A DNA stretch of 43,520 nt from Sphingobacteriales bacterium (GCA_016219985.1 JACRJO010000005.1:1-43520); one strand, 5' to 3'; shown: positions 1-8,384, counted from the first letter of the stretch. The notes: a model not told the origin generated them from the letters alone. Made by a program: numbers and translations.

Positions 1-250
1 AATGTGCCAATGGGGAGTCACTATAATTGAATTAGTCTTAAAGGATTCGGAGGGGGAGATAATGTAGCATTTGGAATTTGACGATTTGATGATGTGCCAA
101 TTAGCCAATGTATCAATGTGCCAATGGGGAGTCACTATAATAGAATTAGTCTTACAGGGTTCGAAGGGGGAGAAATTTTTGGAATTCGACGATTTGATAA
201 TGTGCCAATGGGGGGTCATTATAGTAGAATCAGTCTTAAAGGATTCGAAG
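1..250. repeat. Degenerate direct repeats, gene-free left edge
   Basis: Three imperfect copies of a roughly 50-60 bp unit beginning AATGTGCCAATGGGG start at 1, 115 and 199, so the spacing is 114 and then 84 bp. A companion segment, TTGGAATTYGACGATTTGAT, precedes the second and third copies (from about 71 and 179). The short open frames across this stretch run through the repeats and look non-coding. The first copy is cut by the window edge. Such intergenic repeats are common in Chitinophagaceae genomes (general knowledge). From 251 to 370 nothing recognisable is seen. Confidence 0.7.
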
Positions 251-370
251 CTATGCGGTCTTATCCAGAATTTGACCTTACGGGCAATTCAACCATTTGC
301 GCCCCCTTTAACTCTTTTTCTTTTTTGCCCTTAGCCCAAAACCCTTCAGTACAACTCCAGGGGAAAGCCA

Positions 371-406
371 AAATAAAAAAGCAGTCCCGGAAGAACTGCC
401 TTTTTT
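371..406 (-). terminator. Rho-independent terminator of the leftward beta-barrel gene
   Basis: Arms GCAGT (381-385) and ACTGC (395-399) enclose a short loop. They are flanked by six A on the left and six T on the right, so on the minus strand the hairpin is followed by a T-rich tract. It lies about 25 bp past the stop of the leftward gene at 429-1160. The symmetric A/T flanks would also let it act from the other side. Confidence 0.75.
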
Positions 407-428
407 ATTTTTCTATTTATCGCTCAGC

Positions 429-1160
429 TTATAATCCGCTCAGTGTAATACCAATGGAAAAAGGCCTTACCTGCGGACCGAATCCATCCCGGAGCAGGGG
501 GGTGAACTGGTAGGATCCGTACAGGCTCAGGTTGCCATAACCCACGCGTACCATGCCCGACAGCCGTTGCTTGTTAAAAAAGCGTTTGCTGGATTCCTTC
601 ATCACGTAGTTATTGATATTGTTGCCGCTTTTATTCTCAAACTTGGAATTACGGGTATGTGCATTCAGGAGCGTACCTACTTTCACCCCGAGGGCAAATT
701 TGAACCCCTTGCCGGTCTCCGGGTTGGAAGAAAAACGGAATTCAACCGGGGCTTCCAGGTAAACGGTGGCCAGTTTGGTTTTCTTGAAATGATTGGTATC
801 GCTCTGATCTGTAAACGCCAGGGTCCCGGTCAGGTCCTTGATCCCTACATAGGTTTTGGAAAAAAGAATATGGTCCGAACCAATACCGGGGCCGAAAGCC
901 ATGCTCAGTTTGGGGTTGCTCTTGAACGGGAAATCATACATCAGGTAGAGGTTCACTGATTTACTCAGGCCCTTGGTGCTGATTGTATCAGGGATCCCCG
1001 CCCACCCGGTATAACCTAACTGGAATAACAGGTGGTCATTGGCCCGGTTGGCCAGGTTGGGTTTATCGTTCTTCTTTTTGGGGGCCGGATTTTCCTGGGC
1101 GGATACGGTCAAAGCCATAATGGCGGCCAGTGGGAACAGTATTATCTTCTTCATATTCAT
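429..1160 (-). CDS. Outer-membrane beta-barrel protein (porin-like, small)
   Basis: Protein of about 243 aa. It has an N-terminal signal peptide (MKKIILFPLAAIMALTVSA, predicted cleavage before QEN), then a Lys/Asn-rich linker (PKKKNDKPN), then alternating amphipathic strands ending in GITLSGL. This resembles the small Bacteroidota outer-membrane beta-barrel families (OMP_b-brl type). The open frame extends upstream to 1187, but I start at the ATG at 1160 (or 1154) because the signal peptide begins there and a -7-like element lies within the longer version. It is a single-gene unit, with its own terminator downstream and a divergent tRNA/PUL side upstream. The substrate or role is unknown. It is probably unrelated to the glucan locus, which starts on the other side of the tRNA. 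Confidence 0.8.
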   Translation of the reverse strand: MNMKKIILFPLAAIMALTVSAQENPAPKKKNDKPNLANRANDHLLFQLGYTGWAGIPDTISTKGLSKSVNLYLMYDFPFKSNPKLSMAFGPGIGSDHILFSKTYVGIKDLTGTLAFTDQSDTNHFKKTKLATVYLEAPVEFRFSSNPETGKGFKFALGVKVGTLLNAHTRNSKFENKSGNNINNYVMKESSKRFFNKQRLSGMVRVGYGNLSLYGSYQFTPLLRDGFGPQVRPFSIGITLSGL

Positions 1161-1171
1161 TAAGTAGTGGA

Positions 1172-1179
1172 CAAATGTA
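1172..1179 (-). promoter_or_regulatory. Putative Bacteroidota -7 promoter element
   Basis: On the minus strand this reads TACATTTG, a full match to the Bacteroidota -7 consensus TAnnTTTG. It lies 11 nt upstream of the ATG at 1160, which implies a very short leader and supports the shorter start for the beta-barrel gene. No clear TTG -33 element was seen at the usual distance. Confidence 0.4.
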
Positions 1180-1225
1180 AAAGCCATGAGGTTAATAAAA
1201 GGTTAAAGACCCTGCGGGTAAATAT

Positions 1226-1349
1226 CAAGAACCAAGATGCCAAGAACCAAATAAGCACCAAATAGCAAGAAACAAAGTAAGAACCAATTGGATCTTCTTT
1301 GAAATTTGTGTTTTGGATATTATTTGGTTCTTCGGTTCTTGGTTCTTGG
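1226..1349. repeat. Imperfect inverted repeat between beta-barrel gene and tRNA
   Basis: The left arm (about 1226-1255) contains CAAGAACCAAG and CCAAGAACCAAATAA. The right arm (about 1319-1349) contains TTATTTGGTTCTT and GGTTCTTGGTTCTTGG, close to its reverse complement over about 29 bp with a few mismatches. The intervening sequence repeats variants of AAGAACCAA. It holds no open frame and ends just before the tRNA 3' end. It may be a non-autonomous intergenic repeat element. Confidence 0.6.
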
Positions 1350-1361
1350 ACCTTAAAAAAG

Positions 1362-1435
1362 TGGACCCTGTTGGGATCGAACCAACGACCCCCTGATTAT
1401 GAGTCAGATGCTCTAACCGTCTGAGCTAAGGGTCC
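1362..1435 (-). tRNA. tRNA with CAU anticodon (Met or Ile2)
   Basis: Read on the minus strand, this is a complete 74-nt cloverleaf. The acceptor arms are GGACCCT/AGGGTCC with discriminator A. The D-arm contains TTAGCTCAG, the anticodon arm is CTGAC-TCATAAT-CAG-like with CAT as anticodon, and the T-arm contains GGTTCGATCC. CCA is not encoded, as is usual in Bacteroidota. The T-run after the 3' end (1355-1360 on the plus strand as A) may terminate it. The acceptor stem has C4-G69 and C5-G68, which are determinants used by TilS to make lysidine, and the body resembles bacterial tRNA-Ile(CAU). I therefore favour Ile2 over elongator Met, though annotation programs often label it Met. Confidence 0.93.
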
Positions 1436-1496
1436 TGCCGGTAAGGCGGCTGCAAAAATATAAAAAAAGCAACGGAAACTGATCTGCAATTATATT

Positions 1497-1515
1497 AAAT
1501 CTAATCCTTAGATTT
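1497..1515. promoter_or_regulatory. Perfect palindrome upstream of the sigma gene
   Basis: AAATCTAA-TCC-TTAGATTT is an 8+3+8 perfect inverted repeat ending 14 bp before the sigma-factor ATG at 1530. Its size and position fit an operator for a dimeric regulator overlapping the promoter, but no regulator can be assigned. Confidence 0.4.
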
Positions 1516-1529
1516 ACACCGCTTTGCTT

Positions 1530-2123
1530 ATGCCTGAGAACGAACCCATAAAACGGTTGCTCGCTGCTATTGCTTTTGCTAATGACCAGGTGGCATATAA
1601 AGAATTGTTCATCCTCCTTCACGGGCGCCTGAAACAATTTGCCTATTCCATCCTGAAATCGCACGAGGAAGCAGAAGAACTGGTATCTGATCTCTTTATT
1701 AAAGTATGGGAGAAAAGAGACCAGTTGACCACTATTGAATCCCCCCTGCTCTATTTTTATACCAGCGCCAGGAACCTGGCCTATAACCGGATCAGTAAGC
1801 AAAAACGCCAGCAAAACCCGTCCCCGGAAGAATGGCTGATCCAATTAAACAGCATTTATTTTGATCCGGAACAACTTCTGATGACCGAAGAGATGATGCG
1901 CCGGATCCGGCAGGCTGTGAATAACCTGCCCCCCCGTTGCCGGATTATTTTCAAACTGGTCAAGGAAGATGGGCTGAAATACAAGGAAGTAGCCGAGCTG
2001 CTCCAGCTTTCCGTCAAGACCGTGGAGGCCCAGATGGCCATTGCGCTGCGTCGCCTCGGAAAATGTATGCATCTGGAAATCAGTGCTTTAAACCTTGTCA
2101 ACCCAAACACAAAAAAAAGTTAA
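1530..2123 (+). CDS. ECF RNA polymerase sigma-70 factor, FecI-like
   Basis: This 197-aa ECF sigma factor redirects RNA polymerase to promoters of the adjacent glucan genes (inferred from family and position). Sigma region 2 spans about residues 23-90, with the conserved DLFIKVW stretch and SARNLAYNRISKQKR for -10 contacts. Region 4 spans about 125-180, with the HTH YKEVAELLQLSVKTVEAQMA. A TTG two codons upstream also opens the frame; I choose the ATG at 1530. It is followed by a FecR-type anti-sigma gene after 59 bp, and then by an STN-containing SusC. That is the standard trans-envelope cell-surface signalling order (SusC senses glycan, FecR relays, FecI acts). A palindrome sits just upstream of its start. 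Confidence 0.93.
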   Translation: MPENEPIKRLLAAIAFANDQVAYKELFILLHGRLKQFAYSILKSHEEAEELVSDLFIKVWEKRDQLTTIESPLLYFYTSARNLAYNRISKQKRQQNPSPEEWLIQLNSIYFDPEQLLMTEEMMRRIRQAVNNLPPRCRIIFKLVKEDGLKYKEVAELLQLSVKTVEAQMAIALRRLGKCMHLEISALNLVNPNTKKS

Positions 2124-2127
2124 AACC

Positions 2128-2160
2128 GTTTAGGGGTAAAGCCGGTGTTTCATTGTCTTT
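2128..2160 (+). promoter_or_regulatory. Predicted ECF-sigma promoter of the anti-sigma/SusC operon
   Basis: GTTTAGGGGTAAAG (2128-2141), a 10-nt spacer, and ATTGTCTTT (2152-2160) lie between the sigma and anti-sigma genes, 22 bp before the FecR ATG. The same two boxes with the same spacing recur at 21677-21709. Box-plus-spacing conservation and location suggest the -35 and -10 of a promoter read by the local ECF sigma factor, giving autoregulation. Function is inferred; only the repeat itself is seen. Confidence 0.55.
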
Positions 2161-2182
2161 GCTATTTACAACCAACGTCTTA

Positions 2183-3304
2183 ATGAGTCAGGAGCAATTT
2201 TGGGTGTCATTTTCTAAAAAACTGTCCGGGGAAGCTTCCGCAGAAGAGCTGGGGTCCCTGGAGAACCTTATTCAGGAACATCCGGAATGGCAATTCGCCA
2301 TCCAGAACCTTGAAGATCTTTGGAAATACCAGGCGGATAAGGATCCTGTGGCCGGTGAAGATGCCTATATGCTGCATTTGCACCGGATGACGGAAATGAA
2401 TATTTCCCTGGAAGACATGCCCGGAGAGAAGGGGAGCAGCAGTAATCCGAAAAAACGGTTTGCCCGCATTTACTGGGCGGCGGCCGTACTCCTGTTACTG
2501 GCCGGACTTTTTGGGATCAGGTCCCTGTTCAGCGCTGAAGCAAAAGGGGATGAAGTGGCAGGACAGGTAAATGAGATTTCCACCCGCCCCGGTTCCAAAT
2601 CAAAAGTGCAGTTGCCCGATGGCTCTGTAGTCTGGCTGAATGCGGGCAGTAAACTTGTTTATAATAAGGATTTCGGAAAAGAAACACGGGAAGTAACCCT
2701 GACCGGCGAGGGGTTTTTTGATGTAACAAAGAACAAGGAAAAGCCATTTATAATCAGTACCTCCAGTATTAAGATCAAAGTCCTGGGTACGGCCTTTAAT
2801 GTGAAAGCCTACCCGGAAGACAAACAGACCGAAACCAGCCTGATCCGCGGAAGCATTGAAGTCACGATCCGGAACCGCCCCAATGATAAGATCATTCTTT
2901 CACCCAGCGAGAAACTGGTGGTGGAGAATGATATAGCCCGGTTGGAGACCGATCCCCGGGAAAAAATAAGAAAGACGGGCAATCTTGTACGGACCGAACT
3001 GCCGGTGATCGGTACCCTGGTGTCGATCAATAAACTGAAATATAACCCGGTGGACAGCACCGTGGCGGAAATCCAGTGGGTCAATAATAAACTGGTGTTC
3101 CGCGATGAGTCTTTCAGCGAACTGGCCGTGCGGATGGAACGCTGGTATGATGTGCAGATCGATATTAATGACCCGCGAATTGCGGAAGAAAGGCTGAACG
3201 GGATCTTTGATTCGGAGACAATTATTCAGGCCTTAGAGGCTTTAAAAGAATCGATACCCTTCCAATATGAAAAAGACGGAAACAAAATAATTATTCACCG
3301 CTAA
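2183..3304 (+). CDS. FecR-family anti-sigma factor
   Basis: A 373-aa single-pass inner-membrane anti-sigma factor. The cytoplasmic N-terminal domain (residues 1-90) is expected to hold the ECF sigma. A transmembrane helix follows at about 96-114 (IYWAAAVLLLLAGLFGI). The periplasmic FecR domain spans about 132-228 (VQLPDGSVVWLNAGSKL, LTGEGFFDV, IKVLGTAFNVKAY). The C-terminal DUF4974 domain spans about 300-371 and normally contacts the STN domain of the partner SusC. The frame stays open upstream to 1937 inside the sigma gene, but the ATG at 2183 gives the canonical MSQEQFW start with no overlap. SusC follows after 150 bp. Confidence 0.93.
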   Translation: MSQEQFWVSFSKKLSGEASAEELGSLENLIQEHPEWQFAIQNLEDLWKYQADKDPVAGEDAYMLHLHRMTEMNISLEDMPGEKGSSSNPKKRFARIYWAAAVLLLLAGLFGIRSLFSAEAKGDEVAGQVNEISTRPGSKSKVQLPDGSVVWLNAGSKLVYNKDFGKETREVTLTGEGFFDVTKNKEKPFIISTSSIKIKVLGTAFNVKAYPEDKQTETSLIRGSIEVTIRNRPNDKIILSPSEKLVVENDIARLETDPREKIRKTGNLVRTELPVIGTLVSINKLKYNPVDSTVAEIQWVNNKLVFRDESFSELAVRMERWYDVQIDINDPRIAEERLNGIFDSETIIQALEALKESIPFQYEKDGNKIIIHR

Positions 3305-3359
3305 TGCTTATGCCATATGATTGCTCTGACTAACAATACTTCCTGACTACAAAAAAATT

Positions 3360-3427
3360 GCGGGATTTCGCTGCAACGAAACCCCGCGAGGTTAACCAAT
3401 GAGGACTGGATTCCTTTCCCGGAATCC
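3360..3427 (+). promoter_or_regulatory. Two hairpins in the SusC leader
   Basis: The first hairpin has GCGGGATTTCG (3360-3370) and CGAAACCCCGC (3377-3387), 10 of 11 pairs around a 6-nt loop. The second has GGATTCC (3408-3414) and GGAATCC (3421-3427), 7 perfect pairs around TTTCCC. Both lie in the 150-bp gap between anti-sigma and susC. Neither is followed by a plus-strand T-run. The first is preceded by seven A, so it would look like a terminator only on the minus strand. A role in mRNA stability or translation of the very abundant SusC message is possible. Confidence 0.5.
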
Positions 3428-3454
3428 TGATTTTTAACCCTTCAAACGTAAAGT

Positions 3455-6400
3455 ATGAAAAAAAATGAAACGACTGCTGTTTCTACAAAGGATCATCTGT
3501 TACTAAAGATTGCCAGAATTATGAAATTGACGATTGCTTTATTGCTGATTGCCTGTCTCCAGGTTTCTGCTCATGGCTTTTCGCAAGATCGTATTACGCT
3601 GAAAATGAATGAGGCAGAAATCAAAAAAGTATTGTTTGCCATTGAGAAGAAAACCAATTACCGGTTTCTTTTCAGTGAAAACGCATTAAAGAAAAAACCA
3701 AGGGTTACGGTGGATGCAGTGGATGCCCCCGTTACCGACCTGCTGGACAAAATCCTGGCCAATACCGGGGTGAGTTATAAAATACTTGCCTCAAAACTGG
3801 TGGTGCTGAAAGAAGGAATGACTGCTACGGAGATCGAATCACAGGACCTGCGGGTAAGTGGTAAAGTAGTTTCCTCCACCGGGGAGCCCCTGGCCGGTGT
3901 TTCTGTTTCCGTAAAGGGATCCAGGACCGGTACCACCACCGATGCCGGTGGTAATTTCTCCCTGACGGTCCCCGATGACGCCACCCTGGTGTTCAGTTCC
4001 GTGGGATTTGAAAGTTTTGAAGTTGCTGTGGCCGGAAAATCCACTGTGAATGTCACGTTGCAGCAATCTGCCAAGAAGATTGATGAGGTGGTGGTGATTG
4101 GTTATGGCCAGGCCAGCAAAAGAGACCTGACCGGTTCGATCGCAAAAATTTCAGGAAAAGAAATTTCCGATAAACCTAACACCAACCCGGTTGCCTCCCT
4201 GCAATCGAAAGTGGCCGGTTTAACCATTGTGAACAGCGGTACACCCGGCGCTGAACCGGATATCCGTATCCGTGGTACAAACAGTGTAAATGCCATTAAG
4301 CCCTTGTATGTGGTGGATGGTATTTTCAATGATAATATTGATTACCTGAACCCGAATGATATCGAGTCTATCGAAATCCTGAAAGATCCGTCTTCCCTCG
4401 CGATTTTCGGGGTAAGGGGGGCCAACGGGGTGATTGCCATTACTACCAAGAAGGCCAAGGCTGGTAAGATCGTGGTAAACTTTTCTTCAACGATTGGTTC
4501 CAAGAAACTGGTGGACAAGATTGATATGGTGGATGCAGCCGGTTTCAAGACCCTGTTTGATGAAGAGCAGACCAATATCGGCCTGTTGCCTGCCCAGTTC
4601 TTTGACTATACCCGCTGGACCGGGAATACTGACTGGGTAGGTGCCATGACCCGGACCGGGATATTCAATAATAATAATATCAGCGTGGCTGCCAGCACCG
4701 AAAAGAACAAATTCTATATGGGCGTGGGCTATATTCAGGATGAGGGTGTGGTAAAACATGAAAAACTGGAAAAAATATTGCTCGCCATTAATGATGAGTT
4801 CAAGATCAGCAAAGCGCTGAAACTCGGCTTCAACCTGAATGGTATCCGGCAAAAGCTTCCGTTCAGCCAGGCCAATGGTTTGCTGTTCGATGCCCGCCGT
4901 GTATGGCCGATCATTCCGACCATGGATCCGGCTTCCGGTGCTTATTATGAACTGGCTGGCCAGGCCGGTCAGATCGGCAACCCCCTGATGAATCTCGAGA
5001 AAAAATGGAACAAGGAGAACCGCATCGAGAACCGGATTGTGGGGAGTGTTTATGCGGAAATTAATTTTCTCCGGGACTTTAACCTCCGGACTACTTTCTA
5101 TGGGGATATGTCCTATGTTGATGAAAGAAGGTATAACCCGATCCTGTACCGCTTTAACCCGACCGGGAGCAAAACCGGCGGAGATACAGTGTATATCGAC
5201 CCCAATAACAGGATGACTTCGGTAAGCCAGGAATCGAACAGCTGGAAGAAATTCCAGCAGGATTATATCCTGACTTACAAAAAGAATTTTGGCAACCACG
5301 GGCTGACCGCTATTGCAGGGTTTACCACTTATTTCAATAGTTTTACCGGTTTATCCGGCTCTGCGAGCCAGCGTAACCCCGGTGACTCAATCCCGGATAA
5401 CAAGCGTTTTTGGTACGTCGATAACGGATTTGTGGATCCGTCTTCCAAAAGATCCAGTTCTAACCAGTGGGAGAGGGCAACCGTTTCCACATTATTCCGA
5501 TTATTATATAACTACCAGGGCAAGTACCTGCTGAATGCCTCTTTCAGAAGGGACGGTTCTTCGTTGATTTCACCCTTTAACCGTTACCAGAATTTCTATT
5601 CAGTGGGTGCCGGTTGGGAGCTGACCAAGGAAAACTTTATGGCCTCACAGAAAATTTTTGACTTCCTGAAAGTGAAAGCTTCGTTCGGTGTACTGGGTAA
5701 CCAGAATACCGGGGGATTCACCTACCCGTTCTTTCCTTCTCTGCTTACGGGTAATACAGCCGTCTTTGGCAGCAACATTGCACCCGCTTATGGGCTCTCT
5801 TATATTGTGGATAGAAACCTGAAGTGGGAAGTAGTGGAAGCCAAAGAGGTTGGTTTTGAGCTGTACACATTGAAGAATAAACTTCATGTGGATGCTGCTT
5901 ATTATAATAAGAGAACAAAGGATATCATGTCCCTTCAGAATACCCCGAGCGCTCCTCAGCCTGCTCTGAGTAATGTGGGTGATATCCGTAATAAAGGGTT
6001 TGAAATATCCGCTGACTGGAAGCAGAAATTGAACAATGACCTGACTCTGACCCTCAGTGGTAACTTTACCACATTTGATACAAAAGTGATATCAGTCGAA
6101 AATGGTAAGATCAATGCCTCTGAAGAGCGGCCCAACCAGACTGAGTCCGGTTTCCCGATCGGTTATTTCTATGGTTATGTGGTGGAGGGCGTGTACCAGA
6201 CTTATGCCGAGAAACTGGCTTCTCCCGTTGTGGTGGGATACCAGTATGGCCCCGGCGACCTGAAGTACAAGGATGTAAACGGGGACGGCAAGATTGATCC
6301 TTCTGACCGGACCATGATCGGAAACCCCACTCCCGATTTCGCTTATGGCGGGTCTGTAGCCCTGAACTACAAGGGATTTGACATCGGTGTTGATTTCGGA

Positions 6401-6817
6401 GGTGTGTATGGCAATGAGGTGTACAGGTACTGGGGTAGCTCAGAATTACCGTTTACGAAGTTCAACTACCCGGCTTTCAAAATGAACCGCTGGCACGGGG
6501 AAGGTACTTCCAACTGGGATCCGATCCTGGGGGATAACCACCCGATCAACCGGCTGCCTTCATCCTATGGTATTGAAGATGGAAGTTATTTCCGCTTAAG
6601 GAATGTGCAGGTGGGATACAATATCAGCCCTGAATTCCTGAAAAAATACCATATCAGCAGTTTCCGGATTTTCGCCAATGTGCAGAACCTGAAAACCTGG
6701 AAGAAAAATTCCGGTTATACTCCTGAATTCGGCGGAAACGCCACTTCCTTTGGTATTGACAATGGAAACGGCCCGATTCCCAGGGTATTTACCGCTGGTA
6801 TTAATGTAAACTTTTAA
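3455..6817 (+). CDS. SusC/RagA TonB-dependent transporter with STN signalling domain
   Basis: This 1120-aa outer-membrane glycan importer pairs with the SusD that follows after 19 bp. Order of parts: a signal peptide ending near AHGFS (about 43); an STN domain at about 47-118 (MNEAEIKKVLFAIEKKTNYRF begins it); a carboxypeptidase-regulatory-like domain at about 131-205 (VSGKVVSSTGEPLAGVSV); the SusC signature DEVVVIGYG at about 210-218; a plug (IRIRGTNSVNAIKPLYVVDG, IESIEILKDPSSLAIFGVRG); and a 22-strand barrel ending AGINVNF. The STN domain is what distinguishes this copy from the second SusC at 31972 and ties it to the FecR/FecI pair upstream. A leading KKNETTAVSTKDH stretch before the hydrophobic core is longer than usual; MKLTIALL at residue 23 is an alternative start. 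Confidence 0.96.
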   Translation: MKKNETTAVSTKDHLLLKIARIMKLTIALLLIACLQVSAHGFSQDRITLKMNEAEIKKVLFAIEKKTNYRFLFSENALKKKPRVTVDAVDAPVTDLLDKILANTGVSYKILASKLVVLKEGMTATEIESQDLRVSGKVVSSTGEPLAGVSVSVKGSRTGTTTDAGGNFSLTVPDDATLVFSSVGFESFEVAVAGKSTVNVTLQQSAKKIDEVVVIGYGQASKRDLTGSIAKISGKEISDKPNTNPVASLQSKVAGLTIVNSGTPGAEPDIRIRGTNSVNAIKPLYVVDGIFNDNIDYLNPNDIESIEILKDPSSLAIFGVRGANGVIAITTKKAKAGKIVVNFSSTIGSKKLVDKIDMVDAAGFKTLFDEEQTNIGLLPAQFFDYTRWTGNTDWVGAMTRTGIFNNNNISVAASTEKNKFYMGVGYIQDEGVVKHEKLEKILLAINDEFKISKALKLGFNLNGIRQKLPFSQANGLLFDARRVWPIIPTMDPASGAYYELAGQAGQIGNPLMNLEKKWNKENRIENRIVGSVYAEINFLRDFNLRTTFYGDMSYVDERRYNPILYRFNPTGSKTGGDTVYIDPNNRMTSVSQESNSWKKFQQDYILTYKKNFGNHGLTAIAGFTTYFNSFTGLSGSASQRNPGDSIPDNKRFWYVDNGFVDPSSKRSSSNQWERATVSTLFRLLYNYQGKYLLNASFRRDGSSLISPFNRYQNFYSVGAGWELTKENFMASQKIFDFLKVKASFGVLGNQNTGGFTYPFFPSLLTGNTAVFGSNIAPAYGLSYIVDRNLKWEVVEAKEVGFELYTLKNKLHVDAAYYNKRTKDIMSLQNTPSAPQPALSNVGDIRNKGFEISADWKQKLNNDLTLTLSGNFTTFDTKVISVENGKINASEERPNQTESGFPIGYFYGYVVEGVYQTYAEKLASPVVVGYQYGPGDLKYKDVNGDGKIDPSDRTMIGNPTPDFAYGGSVALNYKGFDIGVDFGGVYGNEVYRYWGSSELPFTKFNYPAFKMNRWHGEGTSNWDPILGDNHPINRLPSSYGIEDGSYFRLRNVQVGYNISPEFLKKYHISSFRIFANVQNLKTWKKNSGYTPEFGGNATSFGIDNGNGPIPRVFTAGINVNF

Positions 6818-6836
6818 TTCTTAAAACTCTTAAGCT

Positions 6837-8345
6837 ATGAATAAAATAAAAAATCTGGTTTGGGGTCTGTTTTTGGTTGTCCCGATGCTGGTATTATTTA
6901 CGGGCTGCAAAAAATTCCTGGACCGCAAGCCTTTAACTGCAACCCTGGATGACCTGAACCAGGGGGGTCTGGAAGGACAGATCTATGGTTTATATGGCGC
7001 GATCCGGAACGGGGATGTGGCAGGTCAGGCCTTTGGAGGCATTCCCTGGCTGGCGATACACGGGTTCCGTGCAGATGATTCTGAAAAGGGGAGCAGTGCC
7101 GCTGACGGAGCTGACTGGGGTGTTATCTACGACCAGTTCCAGTATGTAAAAGACCACTGGTCCAATTCCATTTACTGGGACCAGCACTATGTGCTGATTG
7201 GCCAGGCCAATACAGCATTACAGTTAGCCGACTCACTGGGCCTGAATGATGCGGCCTCAATGGTGAATATTGCGGAAGCTAAATTCTTCCGGGCCTTCGC
7301 TTATTTCGACCTGGTAAGAACCTTCGGGGAAGTACCCAAGATCGATTTCAGGATATATAGCCCGAATGATGGCAAGAAAGCTAAAGCGCCGGTTGCCGAG
7401 ATATATGCGCTGATCGATGCGGACCTGAGTTTTGCTATCGCCAACCTGCCCGCTACCTGGCCGGCAAAATATACGGGTCGTTTAACCAGCGCGGCTGCCA
7501 AGGCGCTGCAGGCCAAAGCGATGCTGTACAGGCAAAACTGGTCCGGTGCCCTGGCCCTTTGCCAGCAGATCATCAGTACCGGTCAGTATGAGCTGAAATC
7601 AGACTTCACCAAACTCTTCCGCGAAGAAGGGGAAAACAGTAAGGAATCGATCTGGGAAATCCAGGCTTATATCGGGCCCAATGGTACTGACAACTACTAT
7701 TCCTGGTACGGAATTGCCCAGGGGGTACGTGGTTCAGGCGAATGGGACCTGGGATGGGGCTGGAATACGCCTACTCAATCTCTGGTAGATGCCTACCAGG
7801 CCGGTGATATCCGCAAGGATGCAACGATCCTTTATTCCGGGCAGAGCGATGGCTACTATGGCCGTACCGTTCCCGGATCTGTATTCGATGTTCCGGCCGG
7901 ACCGCTGCCCCGCAAATTCTGGAACAAGAAAGTGTACCCGGAACCTGCTATGCAGACACAAACCGGGAACAGGCAGGCAGGCTGGGTAAACCAGCGCGAA
8001 CTCCGCTATGCCGATGTACTGCTGATGGCTGCTGAAGCGGCCAATGAACTCGGTGGCGCAGGCAACCAGGCCTTAGCGGTAACCTATATCAACCAGATCA
8101 GGACAAGGGCCGGATTAGCGAATGCCGCTTTTGTTGACCAGGCATCCTTCCGGACCATTATCAAAAATGAAAGAAGGTATGAACTGGCCATGGAAGGTGA
8201 GCGTTTCTTCGACCTGGTAAGATGGGGTGATGCTAATACCGTATTGGGCGGTGCTGGTTATACCAACTGTCATAAATACTACCCGATTCCGCAGGCCGCG
8301 ATCGACTTTGCCGGTGGTGTGCTGGTACAGAATCCCTGCTGGTAA
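6837..8345 (+). CDS. SusD/RagB surface glycan-binding lipoprotein
   Basis: A 502-aa partner lid of the SusC transporter. The lipoprotein signal ends at Cys24 (LFTGCKKFLD), followed by the alpha-helical TPR-type SusD fold. Typical signatures are KFFRAFAYFDLVRTFGEVP in the N-terminal half and the C-terminal RYELAMEGERFFDLVRWGD. It binds the polysaccharide at the cell surface and closes over SusC. It shares a transcription unit with SusC. A stable hairpin downstream (8354-8384) separates it from the LamG lipoprotein gene. The ligand cannot be read from sequence; neighbouring enzymes suggest a beta-glucan. Confidence 0.95.
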   Translation: MNKIKNLVWGLFLVVPMLVLFTGCKKFLDRKPLTATLDDLNQGGLEGQIYGLYGAIRNGDVAGQAFGGIPWLAIHGFRADDSEKGSSAADGADWGVIYDQFQYVKDHWSNSIYWDQHYVLIGQANTALQLADSLGLNDAASMVNIAEAKFFRAFAYFDLVRTFGEVPKIDFRIYSPNDGKKAKAPVAEIYALIDADLSFAIANLPATWPAKYTGRLTSAAAKALQAKAMLYRQNWSGALALCQQIISTGQYELKSDFTKLFREEGENSKESIWEIQAYIGPNGTDNYYSWYGIAQGVRGSGEWDLGWGWNTPTQSLVDAYQAGDIRKDATILYSGQSDGYYGRTVPGSVFDVPAGPLPRKFWNKKVYPEPAMQTQTGNRQAGWVNQRELRYADVLLMAAEAANELGGAGNQALAVTYINQIRTRAGLANAAFVDQASFRTIIKNERRYELAMEGERFFDLVRWGDANTVLGGAGYTNCHKYYPIPQAAIDFAGGVLVQNPCW

Positions 8346-8353
8346 AATAAATT

Positions 8354-8384
8354 ATCTGGTCCGGTTTACATGACCGGGCCAGAT
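8354..8384 (+). terminator. Stem-loop between susD and LamG gene
   Basis: ATCTGGTCCGGT (8354-8365) pairs with ACCGGGCCAGAT (8373-8384), a 12-bp stem with one G-U pair and a 7-nt loop. It is followed by a pyrimidine-rich stretch (CAACCCTTTCTTT) rather than a clean T-run. It is more likely a 3'-end stabiliser or a partial terminator than a full stop, because the next gene is only 34 bp away. Confidence 0.55.

Noticed and set aside
71..513. Two overlapping short ORFs at the left edge
   Set aside because: They run through direct repeats, which give repeated peptide segments (FDDLxMCQWG). There is no start context and no known family.
1362..1529. tRNA as an integration site for the PUL
   Set aside because: The tRNA 3' end, the usual attachment site, faces away from the locus. 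No integrase and no repeat of the tRNA 3' end was seen.
4487..5299. 270-codon minus-strand ORF
   Set aside because: It lies wholly inside the SusC barrel coding region on the other strand; the composition is that of an antisense shadow.
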